Shown here: positions 1-5,816 of the stretch, piece after piece
How the letters are laid out: the number at the start of each line of letters is the position of its first letter
How positions within the stretch are numbered: position 1 is the stretch's first letter
Assembly (NCBI GenBank): GCA_937884915.1
Contig: CALAAN010000232.1
Span: forward strand, 1 to 7,148
DNA: 7,148 bases
Direction: 5' to 3'
Source: an uncultured Oscillibacter sp.
Lineage (GTDB): Bacteria > Bacillota > Clostridia > Oscillospirales > Oscillospiraceae
Position numbers and translations under genes: made by a program
Notes under the pieces: model-generated
The model's database searches: none
Told to the model about the DNA's origin: nothing
What the model saw: only the letters and a program-made list of their open reading frames with translations

Positions 1-36
1 CTGCTCCTGCCGCAGCAGGCGTTCTTCCTTGGTCAT
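1..36 (-). CDS. Start of an unidentified gene (first 12 codons only)
   Basis: An ATG at 34-36 opens a frame that stays open to the window edge and reads MTKEERLLRQEQ. A purine-rich ribosome binding site (AAGGGGGAA on the minus strand, 43-51) lies 6 bases upstream of the ATG, which makes this a credible start. Twelve residues, charged and probably helical, are too few to identify the product. By position it follows mraY, where related clusters usually carry murD, an FtsW/SpoVE flippase-polymerase or murG, so one of these is a reasonable guess, but nothing seen here proves it. The 347-base gap upstream means it may be expressed separately from mraY or by read-through. Confidence 0.6.
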   Translation of the reverse strand, partial: MTKEERLLRQEQ

Positions 37-383
37 GCAGTCTTCCCCCTTTCATACCGACTGCAAACTCGCGCTCTGCGCAAGTTTGCCTCCATTTTGC
101 GACCAAGCGTCGCAGACTTTCGCGCCCGCAGGCGCGAAATATTTTTAATCATTTTTCGCCGCGACCGGTGCGTGGCGAAAAATACCTCTCGCAGAGCGGA
201 AATCGGTGAAGCGCCGTCTGTGGCGGAGCAAGCAAGCCGATTTCGAGGAAACGGCGCGATTGGCGCGCCAAATAAGGCGCGGGAATCGCAATGCCGTAAC
301 GGTGCAGTGTCGAGCCGCCAAAGGCGGCGAGGCACAGAGCGCCGCGCAAACCCTCTCATTTTTGAGAAACGGCCTGCCGTTTT
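37..383 (-). repeat. Non-coding gap packed with inverted repeats; possible dispersed repeat or structured RNA
   Basis: No convincing gene lies in these 347 bases. Inverted repeats seen: 63-69 with 83-89 (GCAAACT/AGTTTGC, continued by a GCGC/GCGC inner stem); 98-103 with 109-114; 118-126 with 131-139 (9 bp, loop CGCA); 151-160 with 174-183 (10 bp, ATTTTTCGCC/GGCGAAAAAT); 199-206 with 237-244 (8 bp), enclosing 212-215 with 222-225; an alternative pairing 211-217 with 251-257; a 12-base palindrome at 260-271; and 314-319 with 323-328 (GCCGCC/GGCGGC). A long-range helix joins 71-81 to 332-342. This density is far above what neighbouring coding sequence shows. It could be a dispersed palindromic repeat, a miniature transposable element or a non-coding RNA; the sequence alone does not decide. 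Strand is given as minus because the long-range helix pairs better in that RNA. Confidence 0.55.
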
Positions 384-392
384 TCAAAAATG
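357..392 (-). terminator. Hairpin overlapping the mraY stop codon, possible weak terminator
   Basis: The arms 357-372 and 377-392 are complementary over 16 positions with one mismatch (366 against 383) and a 4-base loop. The mraY stop codon (384-386) lies inside one arm. On the minus strand the inner stem AAACGG/CCGTTT is followed only by TTTCTC, a poor T-tract, so intrinsic termination would be weak. It could instead protect the 3' end of the operon RNA or mark one edge of the repeat-rich gap. The structure is seen directly; the role is inferred. Confidence 0.4.
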
Positions 393-1373
393 AAATCTAT
401 TCAGCACTCCGAACAACGCTGCCAGACAGCACAGTGCGCTCACGCTTGTGAACACGGCGACGAGCTTTACCTCGCTCCAGCCGCAGAGCTCGAAGTGGTG
501 GTGCAGCGGCGCCATCTTGAACAGTCGCTTGCCGTGCGTCGCCTTGAAGTAGATGACCTGCAAAATGTCGGACAGCGTCTCACAGATGTAGACAAAGCCG
601 ACGGGGATCAGCACGAGCGGCATATCGTAGGCAAAGGCCAGCGCTGCCACCGTACCGCCGAGGAACAGCGAACCCGTGTCGCCCATAAAGACCTTGGCGG
701 GGTGAAAATTGTAAATGAGGAAGCCGAGAAGTCCCCCGACGAGCGCCGCGGAATAGATGCCGAGCTGCTCATAGCTCTGCCACCAGATGGCAAGCACCGT
801 GAAGAACAGGCCGACCGGCACCGTCACGCTGCCGGCGAGGCCGTCAATGCCGTCCGTGATGTTGACGGCATTGACCGTGCCGACAATGACGAACGCCGCA
901 AACACCATGTACACCCACCAGCTCATCACGATCTGCGTGTTGAAAAACGGCACGTAGAGGTTCGGCGTCAGCATCCCCTCAAAGCGCATCAGGCAGAGGA
1001 ACGTGACCGCCGCGGCGAGCTGGAGCAGGAACTTCTGAATAGCCGTGAGGCCAAGGTTCTGCTTGTGCTTCACCTTTTCAAAGTCATCCAAAAAGCCGAT
1101 GCCGCCGAAGATCAGCGCGAAAAAGAAGATGTAAAGATGCCCCAAGTCCCCCGCCATCATGCCTTTCCAGCCGCAGATCAAAATCGAGACGAAAATACCG
1201 AGGATGAACATAAGTCCCCCCATCGTCGGCGTGCCGGCCTTTCCGGCGTGCCAGGTGGGGCCGTCCTCGCGGATGCTCTGTCCTGCCTTGAGCTTTCTCA
1301 GCTCAGGGACCAGAAACTTCCCCGTGATCGCGGAGACCGCGAAGCTCAGTATGCAGGCAATGATGATCTTCAT
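384..1373 (-). CDS. mraY: MraY, phospho-N-acetylmuramoyl-pentapeptide transferase
   Basis: This 329-residue integral membrane enzyme transfers phospho-MurNAc-pentapeptide from UDP to undecaprenyl phosphate, making lipid I on the inner face of the membrane. Family signatures are present in order: TMGGL (50-54), the DD pair of DDFEK (96-100), NITDGIDGLAG (171-181) with D174 and D177, FMGDTGSLFLGG (229-240), and PLHHHFE (289-295) with the histidine triplet 291-293. About ten hydrophobic segments alternate with these loops, and the length is normal. The start ATG at 1371-1373 has a good ribosome binding site, GAAGGAA, 7 bases upstream, and gives the classic short MraY N terminus (MKIIIACILS). The frame is open further upstream, but that part overlaps murE and looks non-protein. 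The first 71 bases overlap the end of murE, suggesting coupled translation. Confidence 0.97.
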   Translation of the reverse strand: MKIIIACILSFAVSAITGKFLVPELRKLKAGQSIREDGPTWHAGKAGTPTMGGLMFILGIFVSILICGWKGMMAGDLGHLYIFFFALIFGGIGFLDDFEKVKHKQNLGLTAIQKFLLQLAAAVTFLCLMRFEGMLTPNLYVPFFNTQIVMSWWVYMVFAAFVIVGTVNAVNITDGIDGLAGSVTVPVGLFFTVLAIWWQSYEQLGIYSAALVGGLLGFLIYNFHPAKVFMGDTGSLFLGGTVAALAFAYDMPLVLIPVGFVYICETLSDILQVIYFKATHGKRLFKMAPLHHHFELCGWSEVKLVAVFTSVSALCCLAALFGVLNRFHF

Positions 1374-2853
1374 GTTCGTTTTCCTTCGCCGCATCGGCGG
1401 CGCCCTTCCTTTGTACTTGCGCGAACTTCTCGCGCACGACCTCCCTCTCGTCGAGGTGGTATTTGATCGTTCCGATCTCCTGATACGTCTCGTGTCCCTT
1501 GCCGCAGAGAACGACGACGTCGCTCTCTTTCGCCTCACGAAGCGCAAAGCCGATGGCCTCGCGCCGGTTTTCGATGACGGCGAACGGCGTTCTGCTCTCC
1601 AAAAGGGCGGGGAGCACGTCGCGCAGGATGGCATAAGGGTCTTCCGTGCGGGGATTGTCGCTCGTGAGGACGACAAAGTCCGAGAGCGCCGCGGCGATGC
1701 GGCCCATGCGCGGACGCTTCGTCTTATCGCGGTCTCCCCCGCAGCCAAAGAGCGCGATGACGCGCCCGTCGGCAAAGCCGCAGACCGTGGATAGAATATT
1801 CTTGAGCCCATCGGGCGTGTGCGCATAGTCGATGATGACGGTGAACGGGGCCTCGAGCGGCACGACCTCGCACCGGCCCTTGACGCCGACGCAGTCCGTC
1901 AGCGCCTTTGCCGCGTCGGATAGCGGCACGCCGAGCGCCTGCACGGCGGAAAGCGCCGCGAGCGCGTTGTAGAGCGAGAAGCCGCCCGGAATGCCGATTT
2001 TCGTCTCCTCGTGGTCGAGGTCGGTGCAGGCGGTGAAGCGCACGCAGTCGTTTTCGTAGCGGGCACGCCAGCCGACAAGGTCGTTCGTCATGCCCTGCCC
2101 AAACGTGATTCGCTCGCCCGTAAAGCGGGCAAGCAGCCGCTCCGTCCACGCGTCGTCGCCGTTGACACAGGCGATGTCGCACTGGTCGAAAAGCCGCGAT
2201 TTCGCGTCGCAGTAGGCCTCCATCGTGCCATGATAGTCGAGGTGGTCCTGTGTCAGGTTCGTAAAAACGCCAACGCGGAAATGAATGCCCGCCGCCCTGC
2301 TCTGCATCAGCGCATGGGACGAGACCTCCATCACGGCATAAGTGCAGCCCGCCTCGACCATCTGGTCGAGCAGGCGCTGCACGGTCAGCGCGTCGGGCGT
2401 TGTGCAGTCGGTCGGGACGATCTCGTCACCGACCAGATTCTGGTTCGTGCCGATCAGGCCGACCTTTGCGCCCTTCGTGCGCTCCAAAAGCTGTTTGATG
2501 AGATACGTTGTGGTCGTTTTGCCGTTCGTGCCGGTCACGCCGACCACGGTGAGTTTTCCCGCCGGAGTACCATACCATACCGCCGCGCAAAGCGCAAGCG
2601 CTTTGTGCGCATCCGGCACTAAGATGTAGGGAATTTCTATCTCCGGCGGTCTTTCGCACACAGCGCAGGCCGCGCCGCGCGCCCTGGCATCGGCGATGAA
2701 GTCGCCGCCGTCCTCCTTCTTCCCCGGCAGGGCGAAGAAGAGGAAACCCTTTTCCACCTTACGGGAGTCGAGCGCAAGGCCGCTGACCGTCAGGTCAGGC
2801 GGCGCATGCACTTTCTTGTCTTCTAATGCGGAAATAAGCTCAGATAGCTGCGT
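1303..2853 (-). CDS. murE: MurE, UDP-MurNAc-L-Ala-D-Glu:meso-diaminopimelate ligase (start uncertain, probably non-standard)
   Basis: This cytoplasmic ATP-dependent ligase adds the third stem-peptide residue. Numbered from the GTG at 2809-2811: DSRKV substrate-binding start (15-19), P-loop TGTNGKTTT (93-101), EVSSHAL (162-168), TQDHLDYHG (187-195), YCDAKSRLF (200-208) with the lysine K204 that is carbamylated in the family, IDYAHTPDGL (327-336), GGDRDKTKRP (358-367), DNPRTEDP (385-392) and GKGHETYQ (437-444). DNPR is the motif of meso-DAP-adding MurE, so the wall is of the DAP type. The first ordinary start is that GTG, but the preceding in-frame codons read QLSELISALEDKK, a typical MurE N-terminal helix, so translation should begin earlier. 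The best candidate is ACG at 2851-2853, 9 bases after AAAGGA; 516 residues result. The C terminus runs about 40 residues past the usual end near DEREVV, overlapping mraY by 71 bases. Function is certain, the start is not. Confidence 0.93.
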   Translation of the reverse strand, partial: TQLSELISALEDKKVHAPPDLTVSGLALDSRKVEKGFLFFALPGKKEDGGDFIADARARGAACAVCERPPEIEIPYILVPDAHKALALCAAVWYGTPAGKLTVVGVTGTNGKTTTTYLIKQLLERTKGAKVGLIGTNQNLVGDEIVPTDCTTPDALTVQRLLDQMVEAGCTYAVMEVSSHALMQSRAAGIHFRVGVFTNLTQDHLDYHGTMEAYCDAKSRLFDQCDIACVNGDDAWTERLLARFTGERITFGQGMTNDLVGWRARYENDCVRFTACTDLDHEETKIGIPGGFSLYNALAALSAVQALGVPLSDAAKALTDCVGVKGRCEVVPLEAPFTVIIDYAHTPDGLKNILSTVCGFADGRVIALFGCGGDRDKTKRPRMGRIAAALSDFVVLTSDNPRTEDPYAILRDVLPALLESRTPFAVIENRREAIGFALREAKESDVVVLCGKGHETYQEIGTIKYHLDEREVVREKFAQVQRKGAADAAKENEHEDHHCLHTELRGLRDHGEVSGP

Positions 2854-2859
2854 TAGAAA

Positions 2860-2875
2860 AATTCCTTTCGGAATT
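2860..2875 (-). promoter_or_regulatory. GAAA-capped hairpin holding the murE ribosome binding site
   Basis: In the minus-strand RNA AAUUCC, loop GAAA, GGAAUU form a perfect 6-bp stem with a GNRA-type tetraloop, followed by further U residues. The only Shine-Dalgarno-like sequence before murE (AAAGGA, 2863-2868) is split between the loop and the 3' arm, so folding would hide part of it. The structure lies between the penicillin-binding protein stop (2890-2892) and the presumed murE start. Ribosomes finishing the upstream gene could open it, coupling MurE synthesis to that gene. The hairpin is seen; regulation is inferred. Confidence 0.45.
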
Positions 2876-2889
2876 GGGTCTTGCTGTCT

Positions 2890-5127
2890 TTAGTCGCGCA
2901 CCGAGCTGTCGCTGAACTGGACGCGCACGACTGTGCCCGCCTCGACCTCCGTGCCCGCGGCGATGCTCTGCGAGATGGCGCGCACCGTGGACGAGCTTGC
3001 GTTCGTCGCACCGGAAACACCCATGATGAGCCCTGCGTTCACGATCTTCTGGTTTGCGGTCGCGGCGCTGTCGCCCACGACGTTCGGGACGATGCACTTG
3101 TCGGTCGACTTCTCCGCGCCGAGGTAGAGAATGATCTCCGCGCTGTTCGGCACGATCGCGCCGCCCGCAGGCGTCTGGTCGGTGACGGTATCGCCGTTGC
3201 CGACGGTGCGGAAACTAAAGCCGTTCGCGCTCAGGCGCTCGGCCGCCGCGTCCTTGCTGAGGCCGACGACGTTCGGCACGGTCTTATCCGCGCCGACGAG
3301 CTCTTCGGCGGTGTAGCTCGGCTCGATGCCGAGATAGGGCAGGATCTCGCTCATGACGGAGCTCGCCACGGGGGCGACCATGTTGCCGCCGGAGACGTAG
3401 GTTCCGGTCCACTTGCTCGGCTCGTCGAGCGTCAGGAGCATCATCACCTGCGGGTCGTCCGCGGGCGCGAAGCACACAAACGAGACGATGACGCCGCCGC
3501 CGACCTTATCGGCCGTACCGGTCTTGCCGCCGATGCGGTAGCCCGCGACCTGACCGTTCTTGCCCGTGCCGGTCGTGACCTCATATTCCATGATCTCGCG
3601 CACGAGCGCGGACGTCTCCTCGGAGACGACCTGACGGATGGGCGTGGAGTCATGCTTGGAGACGACATTGCCGTCCTGATCGGTGATCTCTTCGACAAGA
3701 TAGGGCGTATAGAGGTAGCCGCCGTTGACGCAGGCGCACTGCGCCGCAAGCAGAGCGATGGGCGTGACGTTGAAGTTCTGGCCGAAGGCGTAGCACGCCA
3801 GCGCCAGCGTCGAATATTTGATCTCGCTGTTGACGAAGCCGCTGGCCTCGCCCGTGGTGTCGATGCCGGTCTTCTCCGTCAGGCCGAAGTCCTGCATGTA
3901 CTGATAGAACTTGTCGTTGCCGATGCGAAGGCCGATGTTGATGAACGCGGGGTTGCAGGAGTTGGCGAACGCCTGTGTCAGGTTCTGCTGGCCGTGACCG
4001 GGCGCGCGCTTCGAGCAGTTGATGGTCTCCCCCTCTACCGTCACGCTGCCGCTGCAATAAAAGCCCGTATTCAGATCAACGACGTTTTCCTCCAGCGCCA
4101 TCGCGAGCGTCAGCGTTTTGAACGTGGAGCCCGGCTCGTAGGTGTCGTTGATGGCCTTGCTGCGCCACTGCTTGTTGAGAAGGTCACTTGTGTTTTCGAT
4201 GATCTGCTCCTCCGTCATGCCGGAGGTCAGAAAGTCGTTGTAGATCGTGCCCGGGGAGTTCAAATCGTAGGTCGGCAGCGACGCCATTGCCAGCACCGCG
4301 CCGGTGTTGACGTCCATGACGATGCCCTCGGCGCCCTTGCCGGTGCCGAAGCGCGCCTCGAGCTCCTGCACGCCTTTTTCGAGGTAATACTGGATGGTCG
4401 TGTCGAGCGTCGTGTGCAGGTCGTATCCGTTTTCCGCGTCGAAATACTGGTCGTACTGGTAGAGCACGGAGCGGCCGTCGCGGTCGCGCGCGGTGACGAC
4501 CATGCCGTTTTCACCGGTGAGCTCGTCGTTGTAGATTGCCTCCAGCCCCATCGAGCCGCCGTTATCGTTGGCAAAACCAATGACCTGCGCGGCAAGAGAG
4601 CCCTTTGGATACGTTCTTTTGTTCGTAGGCCGGAGGAAAACGCCCTTGAGATCATTTTCATTGATGAACTCGCGCACCTTGTCGGCAAGTTCATCGTCCG
4701 CTTTTTTCTTGAGAATCTCATACTGCGAGTTGGTTTTCTCCATCTTTTTGAGAATGTCGGCAGCGTCGAGATCCAGAATTTCGGCAAGGCCGCTCGCGAT
4801 CAGGTTCTGGTCCTGATCGTTTTCGATGATCTCCTTGGGCGAGAGAAAGATATCCTCCGCCGAGGCGGACATCGCCAAAATGGTGCCGTTTCTGTCGTAG
4901 ATCGTGCCGCGGCTCGCCTCCACCGTGGTGCGCAGCGTCTGCTGACGCACGGCGACGGACTGGAGCTCGTCATGCTCGGTGATCTGCCAGTGATAGAGCT
5001 GGGTGAAGAGCAGTACAAACGTCAGCACGCCGAACACACCAAGTAACAGCAGCGTTCTTGTCTGAATGATGCGGTTTGCGCGGCGCGCGGATTCGGGCCG
5101 TCTTTTCTGGTTCTGGGGCTGTGCCAC
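2890..5127 (-). CDS. ftsI: Class B penicillin-binding protein, FtsI/SpoVD family, with two PASTA domains
   Basis: This 745-residue membrane-anchored D,D-transpeptidase cross-links peptidoglycan at the septum, or in the spore cortex if it is SpoVD. Layout: basic cytoplasmic tail (1-24), one membrane segment (about 25-44), N-terminal dimerisation domain starting near RGTIYDRNG (73-81), transpeptidase domain with STFK (334-337, nucleophile S334), SCN (390-392) and KTGTAD (535-540), then PASTA domains at about 616-670 and 678-738. Two PASTA repeats match B. subtilis PbpB, whereas SpoVD there has one; the cysteine pair C371/C391 resembles SpoVD. It is the only PBP between ftsL and murE, so it may cover the division role. 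The start is GTG (5125-5127); an in-frame TGA three codons upstream excludes a longer form. AAGGAGG at 5138-5144 lies 10 bases upstream, a slightly long spacing. The FtsI versus SpoVD choice is open. Confidence 0.95.
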   Translation of the reverse strand: MAQPQNQKRRPESARRANRIIQTRTLLLLGVFGVLTFVLLFTQLYHWQITEHDELQSVAVRQQTLRTTVEASRGTIYDRNGTILAMSASAEDIFLSPKEIIENDQDQNLIASGLAEILDLDAADILKKMEKTNSQYEILKKKADDELADKVREFINENDLKGVFLRPTNKRTYPKGSLAAQVIGFANDNGGSMGLEAIYNDELTGENGMVVTARDRDGRSVLYQYDQYFDAENGYDLHTTLDTTIQYYLEKGVQELEARFGTGKGAEGIVMDVNTGAVLAMASLPTYDLNSPGTIYNDFLTSGMTEEQIIENTSDLLNKQWRSKAINDTYEPGSTFKTLTLAMALEENVVDLNTGFYCSGSVTVEGETINCSKRAPGHGQQNLTQAFANSCNPAFINIGLRIGNDKFYQYMQDFGLTEKTGIDTTGEASGFVNSEIKYSTLALACYAFGQNFNVTPIALLAAQCACVNGGYLYTPYLVEEITDQDGNVVSKHDSTPIRQVVSEETSALVREIMEYEVTTGTGKNGQVAGYRIGGKTGTADKVGGGVIVSFVCFAPADDPQVMMLLTLDEPSKWTGTYVSGGNMVAPVASSVMSEILPYLGIEPSYTAEELVGADKTVPNVVGLSKDAAAERLSANGFSFRTVGNGDTVTDQTPAGGAIVPNSAEIILYLGAEKSTDKCIVPNVVGDSAATANQKIVNAGLIMGVSGATNASSSTVRAISQSIAAGTEVEAGTVVRVQFSDSSVRD

Positions 5128-5137
5128 CGTCGTTCAT

Positions 5138-5144
5138 CCTCCTT
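5138..5144 (-). promoter_or_regulatory. Ribosome binding site of the penicillin-binding protein gene
   Basis: AAGGAGG on the minus strand is a full Shine-Dalgarno match, placed 10 bases before the GTG start. An ATG overlapping its end (5135-5137) is out of frame with the gene and too close to be used. Six bases of this site can also pair with the CTCCTT arm (5155-5160) of the upstream hairpin. Confidence 0.75.
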
Positions 5145-5154
5145 AAAGATGGAA

Positions 5155-5181
5155 AAGGAGTAAGGAAGCTCCTTACTCCTT
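5155..5181 (-). promoter_or_regulatory. Perfect 12-bp hairpin between ftsL and the PBP gene; possible translational switch or attenuator
   Basis: AAGGAGTAAGGA (5155-5166 on the plus strand) and TCCTTACTCCTT (5170-5181) are exact reverse complements around a 3-base loop. In the minus-strand RNA the 5' arm carries two Shine-Dalgarno-like AAGGAG copies and the 3' arm carries CTCCTT, followed by UUCC and then AUCUUU. The U-run is too short and interrupted for a strong terminator. The CTCCTT could pair with the gene's true AAGGAG (5139-5144) across a 10-base loop, so hairpin and ribosome-site pairing are mutually exclusive. It may tune the ratio of FtsL to PBP. Confidence 0.55.
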
Positions 5182-5195
5182 ATGTATAGCTTCGC

Positions 5196-5780
5196 TCATT
5201 TGAAATATTCCACCACTGCACACACGCCGTTGCCAAGCGACGTAAGCACCCGCGACAGAACGTTCGGACTCTTTTTCTGGTAGACGACCACGCTGTCAGC
5301 TTCGGACAGGTCAATGTAATAGATCTGCGAGGCGCTGGGCTTGGCCATACCGGCCGCGGCCGCCGCCTCCTTGATGGTGGTGAGGTCAAAGGTTTTTTCG
5401 TAGCGCGTGAGCAGCGCGACATGCTCGTCCTCGAGCGCGGAGATCTCCTTCTGCACGGAGACGACCTGCGCCGAGATCTCCGTCAGCTGCGCGCGGCACA
5501 TGATCATCAGCGCGACCATCGCGGCCAGCGCCGCAAAGCCGCACAGCGCGCCGAGCGAGACCTTTTCACGCGGGCGACGGACGGGAGCAGCCTTTTTCTG
5601 CACCTTCCGCTGCGGCGGGCGCATGAATTCCTCGCGCTGGCGCTCGTGCTCGCGCTCGTATTCACGTTCGCGGCGCAGTCTGCGCTGGCGCTCTTCATAG
5701 GCGGGATCGTAAGCGAGATTGCCATTGACCCGTCCGCTGTAGCGGCGGTATTTCATGTTCTGCTCTCTGCGGCTGGCCAT
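5196..5780 (-). CDS. ftsL: FtsL-like division protein
   Basis: This 194-residue bitopic membrane protein probably helps assemble the divisome with FtsB/DivIC-type partners and activates the septal synthase encoded next. A long cytoplasmic tail (1-73) includes a dense Arg/Glu stretch (about 29-52). One membrane segment follows (about 74-95), then a periplasm-side coiled coil (about 97-130) and the family-typical tail around IKEAAAAAGMAKPSASQIYY (136-155). FtsL proteins diverge strongly, so identification rests on topology, this tail and the position between rsmH and the PBP gene. The start at 5778-5780 has AAAGGAG (5787-5793) at 6-base spacing. A second ATG eight codons in lacks a comparable site. 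It begins 36 bases after rsmH. The length exceeds the roughly 110-120 residues common for FtsL, mostly because of the cytoplasmic tail and a hydrophobic C-terminal end. Confidence 0.8.
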   Translation of the reverse strand: MASRREQNMKYRRYSGRVNGNLAYDPAYEERQRRLRREREYEREHERQREEFMRPPQRKVQKKAAPVRRPREKVSLGALCGFAALAAMVALMIMCRAQLTEISAQVVSVQKEISALEDEHVALLTRYEKTFDLTTIKEAAAAAGMAKPSASQIYYIDLSEADSVVVYQKKSPNVLSRVLTSLGNGVCAVVEYFK

Positions 5781-5816
5781 GGCGATCTCCTTTCTTTTGC
5801 GTATTTTCGGCTGTTG

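Noticed and set aside
260..271. Perfect 12-base palindrome TTGGCGCGCCAA as an operator
   Set aside because: Too short and GC-rich to call alone, with no promoter nearby; kept only as part of the repeat-rich gap.
33..359. Minus-strand open frame of 108 codons in the gap
   Set aside because: No ribosome binding site before its ATG, which lies in a hairpin; Arg-rich translation with no domain; it runs through all the inverted repeats and overlaps the better start at 36.
97..393. Plus-strand open frame of 98 codons in the gap
   Set aside because: Composition follows the inverted repeats, no ribosome site and no recognisable domain.
390..1466. Plus-strand open frame of 358 codons opposite mraY
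   Set aside because: Antisense shadow of mraY; charged, low-complexity translation without membrane segments or known motifs.
2881..5046. Plus-strand open frame of 721 codons opposite the PBP gene
   Set aside because: It mirrors a clearly real gene on the other strand, has no domain and is rich in Arg, Asp, Val and His, as expected for the antisense of a GC-biased gene.
5135..5137. ATG as alternative start of the PBP gene
   Set aside because: Out of frame with the protein and overlapping the ribosome binding site.
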